Source: Marinobacter halophilus (GTDB lineage: Bacteria > Pseudomonadota > Gammaproteobacteria > Pseudomonadales > Oleiphilaceae). Taken from it: a DNA stretch of 64,000 nt. The translations under genes and the position numbers were made by a program. The stretch's first letter is position 1. Every line of letters starts with the position of its first letter. Shown piece after piece: positions 36,856 through 45,798 of this stretch. The DNA is taken from assembly GCF_003007685.1 (NCBI RefSeq), contig NZ_PXNN01000011.1:558001-622000 (forward strand). Direction: 5' to 3'. The notes beneath the pieces are model-generated. The model searched no databases and had not been told where the DNA came from. It saw nothing but the letters and a program-made list of their open reading frames with translations.

Positions 36856-37069
36856 AACTACATCCACTCCGGACTTCCCTGCGTGGATCAACTATAGAAC
36901 ATCGCGGCCCCATCGTGACCCACCGACAACAAAAAGACGACAAACGCGACACATTAACCCCGGCATTAAGCAATTGTCACCCGCTATGCGCGGATGCTGT
37001 GTTTTCCCATGATCAAAACAGGCTACCATGTCGGGAAATGATGCATTCCAACGTTTCAAGAGGTTTTCT

Positions 37070-38305
37070 GTGGCTCATCCAATGACACGGTCCATTATCC
37101 GGCACACTCTGGCTGCAGTATCGCTCACGGCTCTTGCTCTGAACGCCCAGGCCCAAAGCATACCGACCATGACTGCCGCAGAGTTCAACGAGTGCAAGCA
37201 AACGCTTCAGACCAAAGCCATTGATGCCGGGGTAAGTGAAAGCACCGCCCGGGCCGTGATGGCAGACGTCAACTATCTGGAACGGGTCATTGAACTGGAC
37301 CGCAGGCAGCCGGAATTCACCACCACCTTTGCCGATTATTTCAATCGCCGGGTCAACGAAGCCCGCATCAGCAAAGGCCGGGAAATGCTCGAGACCCACC
37401 GTGAGCTGCTGGACCAAGTGACCCGGGAAACCGGCGTACCAGCGCCTTATCTCGTTTCCTTCTGGGGCCTGGAAACCAATTACGGCAGCTATTTCGGCAA
37501 AATGCCGGTACCCAGCTCTCTGGCCACACTGGCCTGTGACCCCCGCCGGACTACTTTCTTCACCGAGCAATTTGTCGCGGCCCTGAAGATCATCGATGAA
37601 GGCGCAATACCGGCGGAACAAATGGAAGGCTCTTGGGCCGGCGCCATGGGCCACGTTCAGTTCATGCCCACGGTATTTCTGCAGCATGCGGTAGACGGCG
37701 ATGGTGACGGTCGCCGGGACCTCTGGAACAGTCTGCCGGATGCCATGATGTCCGCTGGCCGTTTTCTGCAGTCCATGGGCTGGGACGGCGACTACCGCTG
37801 GGGTCGTGAGGTCCTGCTGCCAGACAGCTTTGACTTCAGCATGACCGATGGCCGCCGTCTGCCTCTGAGCGAATGGCGCAGCCTGGGCATTACCGACGCC
37901 TTTGGTAAGTCGCTTGCGCAAGAGCCGATTGAAGCGGCCCTGGTCGTGCCCAGCGGCCATCAAGGGCCGGCCTTCCTGGTTTACAGCAACTTCCGGGTGA
38001 TCATGGGCTGGAACCGCTCAGAGTTCTACGCAGTGTCGGTCGGCCATCTGGCGGACCGCATCGCCGGCGCCGGAGCGCTGCAGAGCCCGCCTCCGGAGGA
38101 TCAACCCACGCTGTCCCGCGACCAGGTCATCCAGTTGCAGGAAACTCTCAACGACAAAGGCTATGACACCGGCAAACCCGACGGCATTATGGGCTCCAAC
38201 ACTCGCAAGGCCATTCGCGAGTTCCAGAAAGCGGAAGGGCTGATTGCCGATGGCATGCCGTCCGAGCCGTTACTGCAAAAATTGGGGGTCAGCCTTGAAA
38301 GCTGA
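37070..38305 (+). CDS. Lytic murein transglycosylase, MltB family, with peptidoglycan-binding domain
   Basis: 411 residues from GTG 37070, which has AAGAGG six bases upstream; ATG 37028 and ATG 37082 are alternatives. A signal peptide ends around ALNAQAQ. The MltB-type domain has FWGLETNYGS with the catalytic Glu135, WAGAMGHVQFMPTVF and SAGRFLQSMGWDGDYRWG. The C-terminal PG_binding_1 domain (LQETLNDKGYDTGKPDGIMG; TRKAIREFQKAEGL) anchors it to the wall. It cleaves glycan strands to 1,6-anhydro ends in the periplasm. Confidence 0.94.
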   Translation: MAHPMTRSIIRHTLAAVSLTALALNAQAQSIPTMTAAEFNECKQTLQTKAIDAGVSESTARAVMADVNYLERVIELDRRQPEFTTTFADYFNRRVNEARISKGREMLETHRELLDQVTRETGVPAPYLVSFWGLETNYGSYFGKMPVPSSLATLACDPRRTTFFTEQFVAALKIIDEGAIPAEQMEGSWAGAMGHVQFMPTVFLQHAVDGDGDGRRDLWNSLPDAMMSAGRFLQSMGWDGDYRWGREVLLPDSFDFSMTDGRRLPLSEWRSLGITDAFGKSLAQEPIEAALVVPSGHQGPAFLVYSNFRVIMGWNRSEFYAVSVGHLADRIAGAGALQSPPPEDQPTLSRDQVIQLQETLNDKGYDTGKPDGIMGSNTRKAIREFQKAEGLIADGMPSEPLLQKLGVSLES

Positions 38306-38328
38306 CACATAATGCGTCGGCTTTTTTT
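38298..38328 (+). terminator. Terminator of the transglycosylase gene
   Basis: AAGCTGAC and GTCGGCTT pair (one G-T) across a short loop, and seven T follow. The stop codon lies inside the stem. Confidence 0.78.
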
Positions 38329-38462
38329 ACACACCTTGCATGAAGCCATTGACAACCTATTGATAAAATAAGATAAAAAAAGATGGCATAGATCTGGCTA
38401 ACATATCGGAAACCCCGGTTACTCCCGGGACAACTGAGCCAGTGAATTGCAGGGTGTGAACG

Positions 38463-39206
38463 ATGAACAATTTGATGAAAGGACTTGTTGCCAGCGCGGC
38501 CATGGGTTTCGCTACCACAGCGGCGGCATTCCCGGTTGATCTTGAATCGGTGAGCGGTGCCTGGGGAACCCCAGCCAACGGCAGCAATGTTCAGGGCATT
38601 GGCACCAGTGAACTGAGATGGGGCGTCGGCGAGGAGACCTGCGCAGGTCATTTTTGGTGGAAACACTGCTCCAATGGCCCTCAAAGTGGTTACGGCTTCC
38701 AGGGTTCTGCAGACCTTCCGGAAACCATTACCTCGGACGACCCATTTGTCCTCGGGGTTTTTACCCACTTCAATAACCCGATCACTGGTGAAGCCATTAC
38801 TGGCGTCAGCCTTGACGTCTTCGCCACCTTTTCGACAACGCCGGTAAACGGCAATGTCACCGGCCCCTACACCTTTGAGTTTTTGCATGACGAAACCCCG
38901 AACGTCGTCTGTGGCCCTTTATCATGGCTCTTTGGCTGTTCCGCTCAGGACGTCGATGACATCGTCCGGCTCGATAACATGATCGAAAGCTCTGAATTCC
39001 AGTTTGGTTCCAACATCTATTCCCTGTCTCTACTCGGATTCGAAGGTGGTATCGACGAAATCCACACCGAAGAAGGCAAAGCCACCTCGGTCAACCTGTT
39101 GGCCAAGCTCAACATGCGCACCGTATCCGTCCCTGAACCCGGCACCCTGGCCCTGCTCGGCCTCGGCCTGGCCGGTCTCGGGCTGAGCCGTCGTCGTAAA
39201 GCCTGA
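38463..39206 (+). CDS. THxN-family PEP-CTERM exported protein
   Basis: 247 residues. A signal peptide (LMKGLVASAAMGFATTAAA) is followed by a domain with SVSGAWGTP, ELRWGVGEE, QSGYGFQG and VFTHFNNPIT; the THFN is the motif that names the THxN family. The C-terminus VPEPGTLALLGLGLAGLGLSRRRKA (PEP, hydrophobic helix, basic tail) is a full PEP-CTERM sorting signal, which exosortase would cut during export to the surface or matrix. Cys pairs (CAGHFWWKHC; CGPLSWLFGC) may form disulfides. The precise function is unknown. It is a single-gene unit with its own terminator. Confidence 0.88.
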   Translation: MNNLMKGLVASAAMGFATTAAAFPVDLESVSGAWGTPANGSNVQGIGTSELRWGVGEETCAGHFWWKHCSNGPQSGYGFQGSADLPETITSDDPFVLGVFTHFNNPITGEAITGVSLDVFATFSTTPVNGNVTGPYTFEFLHDETPNVVCGPLSWLFGCSAQDVDDIVRLDNMIESSEFQFGSNIYSLSLLGFEGGIDEIHTEEGKATSVNLLAKLNMRTVSVPEPGTLALLGLGLAGLGLSRRRKA

Positions 39207-39216
39207 TAACGGCCAA

Positions 39217-39246
39217 CGCTGGCGACCGCCTGGTCGCCAGCGCTTT
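39217..39246 (+). terminator. Terminator of the PEP-CTERM gene
   Basis: A perfect 11-bp stem CGCTGGCGACC/GGTCGCCAGCG with a GCCT loop is followed by CTTTTCTC, 11 nt past the stop. Confidence 0.8.
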
Positions 39247-39323
39247 TCTCCCTGCCCCGTGATCTGATTGCCGAATCCGAGCATAATATCTGGCACATCA
39301 CTCAGATACTGTTTCGGAGCTTC

Positions 39324-40352
39324 ATGGATTCCATCACTCAGGCTGCGTTAGGCGCGTCCATTGCCGGCGCTGTCGCGGGCAAAACGTTGGGCCGGTCAGC
39401 CCTGCTCACCGGCGCCCTCATCGGCACGCTGCCCGATCTGGACGTAGTCATCGACTACGGCACGGCCGTAGCCAACTTCACCCAGCATCGCGGGTTCAGC
39501 CACTCGCTGTTTGTTCTGGTCCCCCTGTCGTTTCTACTTGCCTGGGGTCTCTGGCGCTGGAAACCCCTGCTCTCCTATCAGCGCTGGTTAACACTGGTCG
39601 GGCTGATACTCGTCACCCACCCACTGCTGGATGCATTCACCACCTATGGCACCCAGTTGTTCTGGCCATTTTGGGGACCGGTTGGCCTGAACAACATCTT
39701 TATCATTGACCCTCTCTACACGCTGCCGCTATTGGCGGGGTGCATGGCATTTCTGCTTCGTCCGCCCGCGGTAAAAGCAGTGGCGGCCGGGCTGCTCGTG
39801 TCGAGCCTGTACCTTGGATGGACACTCGTCGCTCAACAAATCATTTCGCAGCGGGTACAGCCTGTATTGGCAGAGGCTGGCATGGACCAGGCCTCACTGC
39901 TGGTACAGCCGATGCCGTTCAACTCGGTCTTATGGCGAGTTACAGCAATCACCGAGGATGCCCGAGTGGAGATCGTTACCGGTTTTCTGGATGACCGGGA
40001 CCACCTGAACCTGGAATACTTCTCCCGAAATCCAGACATTGCCCGCTCCGTTGCCACGTTGCCAGAAGCACAGCGCCTTAAGTGGTTCACCAAGGGTTTT
40101 CTGCATTACGAGCAGGTAGGCAACCAGATAACCGCCACCGACATTCGCCTGGGCATTCCCGGAATGCACCCCTTCACCTTCCTTCTGGCCGAGACCTCAG
40201 ACACTGGCATCACCCCGATACCGAGCAGCCAGATGCCCAGACCCTCGATCAACAGCGACGCCCTGCCGCTGCTATGGTCAAGACTCACCGGAGAAACGCC
40301 GGTTCTTTGTCTAGCCACACTCTCGATTCCAGAACTAGGAAAAGCCTGCTGA
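39324..40352 (+). CDS. Membrane-bound metal-dependent hydrolase family (DUF457/YdjM-like)
   Basis: 342 residues. The N-terminus MDSITQAALGASIAGAVAG and the motifs LPDLDVVIDY, HRGFSHSLF and VTHPLLDAFTTYGTQLFWPF are the His/Asp-rich signature of this family. About five membrane helices occupy the first 170 residues, and the C-terminal half is soluble. The substrate is unknown; the E. coli relative YdjM is SOS-controlled. Its TGA overlaps the ATG of the following rsuA (TGATG), so the two are translationally coupled. Confidence 0.85.
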   Translation: MDSITQAALGASIAGAVAGKTLGRSALLTGALIGTLPDLDVVIDYGTAVANFTQHRGFSHSLFVLVPLSFLLAWGLWRWKPLLSYQRWLTLVGLILVTHPLLDAFTTYGTQLFWPFWGPVGLNNIFIIDPLYTLPLLAGCMAFLLRPPAVKAVAAGLLVSSLYLGWTLVAQQIISQRVQPVLAEAGMDQASLLVQPMPFNSVLWRVTAITEDARVEIVTGFLDDRDHLNLEYFSRNPDIARSVATLPEAQRLKWFTKGFLHYEQVGNQITATDIRLGIPGMHPFTFLLAETSDTGITPIPSSQMPRPSINSDALPLLWSRLTGETPVLCLATLSIPELGKAC

Positions 40353-41053
40353 TGCGCCTGGACCAGCATATTGCCAGCAGCTCTGAGCTTTCCCGCAAGG
40401 ATGCCAGGCGAGCCGTCATGGGTGGGCGGGTGTCTGTTAATGGTACGCGCTGCAAAAGCGCCCGCGCTCAGGTCTCCGAGCACGACCAGGTCATGTTGGA
40501 TGATCGGTTACTGACCCTGCCCGGCGACCTGTATCTGATGATGAACAAACCCGCCGGGGTGATCAGCGCCACCCGCGACAGCAACCAGCCCACCGCGTTG
40601 GATCTGCTGCCGGCGGACATGGCCAGGCACGTGCACATCGCGGGCCGGCTCGACAAAGACACCACCGGCTTGCTGTTGCTGACCAGCGACGGTCAATGGT
40701 CGCACCAGATTACGTCGCCACGCAGAGACTGCCCCAAAACCTATCAGATCCGGTTAGCTGAACCCTTATCGGAGGATGCCCGGCTCCGGCTGGCGCAGGG
40801 TGTACTGCTTAACGGCGAAGACAAGCCAACGCAGCCTGCCCGCGTGGTGGTCAGCTCAGAGACAACGATTGAAATGACGATACGGGAAGGCCGCTACCAT
40901 CAAGTCAAGAGAATGCTGGCGGCGGTGGGCAACCATGTTGAGGCGCTGCATCGGCTGAGCATTGGCAGCATCGTGCTGGACGACACGCTGACACCCGGCC
41001 AATACCGCGCGTTAACAGCGGAGGAGGTTGATTCTGTCCGCGAGCCGGGTTAA
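40352..41053 (+). CDS. rsuA: 16S rRNA pseudouridine(516) synthase
   Basis: 233 residues from ATG 40352. N-terminal S4-like domain: MRLDQHIASSSELSRKDARRAV and GRVSVNGTRC. The catalytic domain has MMNKPAGVIS and AGRLDKDTTGLLLLTSDG with the catalytic Asp, and the C-terminal IREGRYHQVKRMLAAVGNHVEALHR is shared by RsuA/RluE-type enzymes. RsuA fits best by length and S4 domain; a related synthase is possible. It ends four bases into the convergent asparaginase-domain gene. Confidence 0.9.
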   Translation: MRLDQHIASSSELSRKDARRAVMGGRVSVNGTRCKSARAQVSEHDQVMLDDRLLTLPGDLYLMMNKPAGVISATRDSNQPTALDLLPADMARHVHIAGRLDKDTTGLLLLTSDGQWSHQITSPRRDCPKTYQIRLAEPLSEDARLRLAQGVLLNGEDKPTQPARVVVSSETTIEMTIREGRYHQVKRMLAAVGNHVEALHRLSIGSIVLDDTLTPGQYRALTAEEVDSVREPG

Positions 41054-41541
41054 TCCGGCTCGGGAATACGTTCAAACTTCTGGGCTTCCAGGTTTTTACG
41101 CACGGCGCCCGCCTCAAACACCTCGCCATTCATCGCGATATAGACTCCGGGAGGCAGAAGCTGTGCAGCTGCCCAGGCGAATCCGATGTTGAAGATGGCA
41201 TCGGTGCGCCGCATCCGGGCCGGCTGCATGGCGCCGGTCAGAACAATGGTGCGGTCCGTCAGTGGCTTCAAGGCCTGTGCGGTCTGGGCCATGGTGTCGG
41301 TGCCATGGGTGATCAGAACCCGTTTGTGTTCTGACGCCTTCGCTGCCTCAAGTATCTTTTCGCGGTCCTGATCGGTCAGCTCCAGACTGTCCTTGCGCAT
41401 CAGCTCCCGGATCTCGTAGCCCTCATGAACATTGGCTTCCCGAAGCAGTTCCGGCAACAAGCTCTCGCCAATTTCAAACCTGCTGTTGGCGTCAAAATAG
41501 ACCTTATCGATGGTGCCACCGGTAGTCAGTATCTGGATCAT
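41050..41541 (-). CDS. Single-domain asparaginase-like protein
   Basis: 163 residues from ATG 41541. It is only the N-terminal domain of an asparaginase: TTGGTIDKVYFD carries the nucleophilic Thr and VLITHGTDTMAQTAQAL the second catalytic Thr-Asp pair; IVLTGAMQPARMR also matches. The C-terminal domain of the usual 330-residue enzyme is missing, and the sequence ends in a normal stop. Short homologues of this kind occur in several gammaproteobacteria, so this is probably a real family rather than a truncation. Activity is uncertain because the full dimer site is incomplete. Confidence 0.82.
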   Translation of the reverse strand: MIQILTTGGTIDKVYFDANSRFEIGESLLPELLREANVHEGYEIRELMRKDSLELTDQDREKILEAAKASEHKRVLITHGTDTMAQTAQALKPLTDRTIVLTGAMQPARMRRTDAIFNIGFAWAAAQLLPPGVYIAMNGEVFEAGAVRKNLEAQKFERIPEPD

Positions 41542-41558
41542 AAATGCCAAAGTCCTGG

Positions 41559-42491
41559 TTATTGATTGATGCGAGCCGTCTGGCCCCGTTCCGTTGCCAT
41601 CCAGGCGGCGTCTTTTTCTTGCGCATAACGCTTTGCGGCAGCCGCGACCGACCCTGAAGCCCCGGTCGCCAGCCAGCGCTTGATGCGACCAGCATCACCC
41701 ATGGGCGAACGGGTGCCCAGTGAGTCCAGCAATACCGTAATCACCGGCTTTTCATCCATCTGTGACACCATGATCAGACAGCGCCCGGCATCTGACAGGT
41801 AACCGGTCTTGCTCAGGCCCACGCCCCAACTTTCGCGATGCACAAGCGCGTTGGTATTACCGAAAGACAAGCTGTACCTGGGGTTTCTGAACTGTGCCCG
41901 ATAATACCCGGTGGTGGAAAACTCACCGATAACCGGGTGGCGCATGGCGGCATTGGCCAGCCGGACCAGGTCCGAGGCACTGGAGACGTTGTCAATGGAC
42001 AGTCCGGTAGGGTCGACAAAATGGGTGTTGTTCATGCCAAGCTCACGGGCTTTGGCATTCATGGCATCCACAAAGCCGTCGAAGCCCCCGGGGAAGCTCC
42101 TGGCCAGCGTATAAGCGGCAAAGTTCTCGGAAGACATCAGGGCAATTCTCAGGACATCCCGGCGCTGCAACCGGGAGTCTACCCGGATTCGGGTCCAGGC
42201 GTTGGCAGCGGCCGGCAGGTGCCGCTCTTCAAAAGTCAGCCACTCAGTCATGTCGAGACCGGACTCAACCACAACCAACGCCGTCATCAGCTTGGTGATC
42301 GACGCTATCGGTACCGACCGGTCGGCATTCTTGCCGAATAGCAAGGCGTCTTCCCCGGCGATCGCGGCCGCCGCATTCACCGACGCAAGTGCCGGTTTGG
42401 CAGCGTTTGTCGCCTGGATGCCAGTCGACACCATGGAAAATACAACGGCCAACAGCCAGGGTGAGGTAAACAACCGCTTGATCGATAACAT
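41559..42491 (-). CDS. pbpG: D-alanyl-D-alanine endopeptidase (PBP7)
   Basis: 310 residues from ATG 42491. Signal peptide about 1-27. Serine active-site motifs: SITK (64-67), SEN (121-123) and SKTG near residue 228. The overall S11 family pattern (VPIASITKLMTALVVVE; GMNNTHFVDPTGL) fits the low-molecular-weight PBP7 endopeptidase that cuts DD-crosslinks in peptidoglycan. It is upstream of the asparaginase-domain gene by 17 bp on the same strand and divergent from the EAL gene. Confidence 0.92.
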   Translation of the reverse strand: MLSIKRLFTSPWLLAVVFSMVSTGIQATNAAKPALASVNAAAAIAGEDALLFGKNADRSVPIASITKLMTALVVVESGLDMTEWLTFEERHLPAAANAWTRIRVDSRLQRRDVLRIALMSSENFAAYTLARSFPGGFDGFVDAMNAKARELGMNNTHFVDPTGLSIDNVSSASDLVRLANAAMRHPVIGEFSTTGYYRAQFRNPRYSLSFGNTNALVHRESWGVGLSKTGYLSDAGRCLIMVSQMDEKPVITVLLDSLGTRSPMGDAGRIKRWLATGASGSVAAAAKRYAQEKDAAWMATERGQTARINQ

Positions 42492-42718
42492 ACTGCTTTC
42501 GTACTCCTGAACCGGATTCTTAAACACCACAACGGCCGTTACTATACCAGCGCTCACCAATGGGTGTGCAGATCTCATTTTAATCACTCGTTTAAAACAG
42601 GAAATGCAAAATAATTAAAAATAGATTAAAATATGTTGAAAATCATATTGTTACATATCGTTAACGGATGTAATTTCTCGTAAATTCTCGCCGTAATTAT
42701 TGCCAGGATATTCTACGA

Positions 42719-45328
42719 ATGGATTCTGAGCCAGCCAGCCACACCGGCACCGTCTCGCTGACAAACCCGCCCTCCATTCGCTGGTTCAATCGCTGGATTC
42801 CGTTTATTATTCTGATCCTCGCTGCAGGCTATGGGCTGACAGCCGCCTTGCTGACGTCATCGCCGATAGACACGGACCACGTCATGTTGACCAGCATCAG
42901 CGAGGCGCCCCCGGTCGAACTGCACTCCGATACCCGCTATCTGCTGTCACCACTGGCCGATGTTATTGCACACCAGCGCTGGCACACGGAAGCCTGGCTA
43001 CCACTGTCAAACGACCGCGCCGGCATCGGATACCCCCACCAGCCCGCCACTTTTCGCTTCGAGTTGACGACGTCAGGCAACGACCCCGTCGCCAGCCAGG
43101 TGATGGTTGCCGCGCCTTATCTTGACCACCTCGAGCCCACGCTGATTCATCCAGACGGAACCGTCGAACGATTACCGATAATGGGCGATCTCTATCCGTT
43201 TGATAACCGGCAGGTCGCCCTGCCCCAATGGATCTGGCCGGTCATCCTGCAACCCGGAAACACCGTTTTGCTGGTTGAAGTACGCAACAACGGGCCAGTG
43301 ATGTTGCCGCTAACGGTCGCGGGCGGTAACCAGGTCGTCAGTGAAAGCACTTTTACCATTGCCTGGAAATCGTTCGTGACCGGTTTGCTGGTGTTTGCCT
43401 TGCTACTTAACCTGAGCATCGTTGCCAAGCTGAAACGACCGGGGCTGGGTTGGCTGAGCGTTCTGACCATCGGGGTGATCTACAGTCAGCTGGTGATGGA
43501 CGGCCTCGGGCTTTGGCTGCTCTGGCCAAACCTGCCAGAACTGAACGCACTGCTGTCGGTAAGCCTGCCACTGTGCCTGATCGCCTTGTGCGAATTCACT
43601 CCGAACTTTATGGCGGTCAGCAAACTGGTGGCCAGAATTCTGCGGGCGTTCAGCGTGGCAGCCGGTCTGCACTTGCTGGCAGCGCCGTTATCCGTACCCT
43701 TACTCGGCCAGGGTGTGTTTCTGGTGGTTGGTGCAGCCGGCGGCGCGTTTATCTTCGCGCTGATGCTCAGCCAGTTCCGCAGCCAGCCATATGCCCGGTA
43801 TTTTGCTCTGTCGGTACTGGCCATTCTGATTGGGGCCATAACCACCTCACTTCGAACCATCGGCTGGCTGCCCATCACGCCGCTTACCGACTCGGCGTTC
43901 TTTCTGGGCGCTGCCGCCGGGTCGCTGATCCTGACCAGCGGAGTCGGCCGTCTGCTGCTGGAGGAACGCAAACGACGCCTGAGCTCTGACATTCTGGTAC
44001 AGCAAGAACAAAAGCTCCGGGCCCGAATCGAGCAGGACTACGACCGGGTTCTGAAAACCCACCGGGTCACTGGCAAGCCCAACCGCCCGATGCTGGAGGA
44101 AACCCTGGCCAGCATTGACAGCCAGCAGACACCCTACATGCTTTGCCTGGTAAGGCTGGCCCGATTCAACGAACTGGAGCAGGCCCTGGGCTACCGGGCC
44201 GCAGAAGATCTGCTCAAACAGTACCTAAGACAACTGAACCGCTACCTGAAGCGCACCCTCGGTGACCGGTTGATCATGATCAATGGTTATGGCGTAGCAA
44301 CCCTGGACACAGTCAACCACGCCTTCGCCGTGGTGCGCAGCGACAGCGACCGGGATCGTGAACTGATCGAAACCGTCAGCCATTGGCTATCAGAGAATTT
44401 TCGCGAAGGTCGGTTTTCATTCTCATGGGCTGCATCCGTCGGCGTGGCCTACGCGCCCGATCATGGCGACAATGCAGCCAGTGTTCTGTCGGCGGCGGGC
44501 TTTGCTTCGCTGGATGAGACCCGCACCCTGGCCATCTATGACCCGTCGATCGCCGACTGGCAATATCAGCAGCAGATTCTGATGCTCGACGTTGAAGATG
44601 CCTTGCGTTCTGCAGACATGTGGCTGGAGTACCAGCCCAAGGTCAACATCCGGGATGGCAAGGTGCTCTCGGTCGAGGCACTGATTCGCTGGCAACACCC
44701 AGAGTTTGGCAGAATCCCGCCAGATCAGTGGATTCCCCTGGCGGAACAGGTTGGCATCATTCACTCGGTCACGCTCTGGGTGATGGATCAGGCCTGCCGG
44801 GATTTCGATGCACTCAAGGTCCAGCATGGCGATAACATCGGCGTTGCCGTCAACATTTCTGCCAAAGACCTTGCTCACCCGCTGTTTCTTGAAGAGGCAG
44901 GCGCCATCGCCCGCCGGCATGGGATCAGCCCGGCCAACGTGATTCTGGAGATTACCGAAACCGCCGCCATGGCAGACCCGGATGTTGCCAGAAATACCAT
45001 CCGGGCTCTCAGCCAGATGGGCTTCCGGATTGCCTTGGACGATTTCGGCTCTGGCCATTCCTCGCTCGGCAATCTCGCCAGCTTTCCACTGGATGAGCTG
45101 AAGATTGACCGCAGCTTTCTGACCGACGTGTTGCTGTATCCTATTCGTCAAAAAATACTGAAGGCAGCCCTGGAGCTTGGCGAAGCGCTGGATCTTGACG
45201 TAGTCGTTGAAGGGGTTGAGGATGAAGCTATCGCGCTCTGGCTTCAGCAGTTCCCCGGCCTGCATGGCCAGGGCTACTACTGGGGGCGACCGGAAAGAGC
45301 CGTCGCTGCGCCAGCTAACTGCCGATAA
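42719..45328 (+). CDS. Membrane EAL-domain c-di-GMP phosphodiesterase with degenerate GGDEF
   Basis: 869 residues. One N-terminal membrane segment (WIPFIILILAAGYGLTAALL), a periplasmic domain (about 45-215), about seven further membrane segments (about 222-405), a linker helix, a GGDEF-like domain (about 440-610) without GGDEF residues, and a C-terminal EAL domain. EAL motifs are intact: VEALIRWQHP, AVNISAKDL, LEITETAAM, DDFGSGHSSL and VEGVEDE. The architecture repeats that of the 26606 protein, but the periplasmic sequences differ, suggesting a different cue. The upstream 120 bp are very AT-rich. Its end overlaps the PAAR gene by 14 bp, tail to tail. Confidence 0.88.
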   Translation: MDSEPASHTGTVSLTNPPSIRWFNRWIPFIILILAAGYGLTAALLTSSPIDTDHVMLTSISEAPPVELHSDTRYLLSPLADVIAHQRWHTEAWLPLSNDRAGIGYPHQPATFRFELTTSGNDPVASQVMVAAPYLDHLEPTLIHPDGTVERLPIMGDLYPFDNRQVALPQWIWPVILQPGNTVLLVEVRNNGPVMLPLTVAGGNQVVSESTFTIAWKSFVTGLLVFALLLNLSIVAKLKRPGLGWLSVLTIGVIYSQLVMDGLGLWLLWPNLPELNALLSVSLPLCLIALCEFTPNFMAVSKLVARILRAFSVAAGLHLLAAPLSVPLLGQGVFLVVGAAGGAFIFALMLSQFRSQPYARYFALSVLAILIGAITTSLRTIGWLPITPLTDSAFFLGAAAGSLILTSGVGRLLLEERKRRLSSDILVQQEQKLRARIEQDYDRVLKTHRVTGKPNRPMLEETLASIDSQQTPYMLCLVRLARFNELEQALGYRAAEDLLKQYLRQLNRYLKRTLGDRLIMINGYGVATLDTVNHAFAVVRSDSDRDRELIETVSHWLSENFREGRFSFSWAASVGVAYAPDHGDNAASVLSAAGFASLDETRTLAIYDPSIADWQYQQQILMLDVEDALRSADMWLEYQPKVNIRDGKVLSVEALIRWQHPEFGRIPPDQWIPLAEQVGIIHSVTLWVMDQACRDFDALKVQHGDNIGVAVNISAKDLAHPLFLEEAGAIARRHGISPANVILEITETAAMADPDVARNTIRALSQMGFRIALDDFGSGHSSLGNLASFPLDELKIDRSFLTDVLLYPIRQKILKAALELGEALDLDVVVEGVEDEAIALWLQQFPGLHGQGYYWGRPERAVAAPANCR

Positions 45329-45605
45329 TCACCGATCCACTGCCGATGGTGACGCCACCACAGGATACCGCACTGCCGGTGACCGCCGCCGGCTTGCCAT
45401 TGATCATGACCGTCGCCGATCCGGCCGCAATGACCCGAGGATGAACAGGATGCTTGGGTTTGGAGTGGGGCTGTAACGGATCACCCAGACGTGCGACCGG
45501 TTTGCCATCAACCAGTACGTCGGGGGAGCCGGCAATGACGGGGGTGGGCGGGAATCCCTGATGGTCTGAACCGAGATCTCCCAACAGCACGATGGCTTTA
45601 CTCAT
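45315..45605 (-). CDS. PAAR-domain protein
   Basis: 96 residues. PAAR repeats are visible: LGDLGSDHQGFPPTPVIAGSPDV (split here as LGDLGSDHQGFPPTP and VIAGSPDV), VDGKPVARLGDP, HPRVIAAGSATVMINGKPAA and GSAVSCGGVTIGSGS. His and Cys residues of the kind that bind zinc are present. PAAR proteins form the sharp tip of type VI secretion spikes and carry effectors. No VgrG, Hcp or effector gene is near, so this is an orphan, and there is no C-terminal toxin extension. Confidence 0.9.
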   Translation of the reverse strand: MSKAIVLLGDLGSDHQGFPPTPVIAGSPDVLVDGKPVARLGDPLQPHSKPKHPVHPRVIAAGSATVMINGKPAAVTGSAVSCGGVTIGSGSVIIGS

Positions 45606-45798
45606 TGTCTGATTCCTTTCAAGACGAATTATACTCGTTATCCTATACCGAATTGCCTGTTAACCCAAGCCCACCAGACCGCCACCGCCTTTTATGGTGC
45701 TTCCGAAAAGTTGCAGATACGACTGATCTGCATCAAGGGCACTGGCGGCCCGGCGTTTTACACTTATTTCACACTTATCCAAGCCAAGGAGGCCGTTT

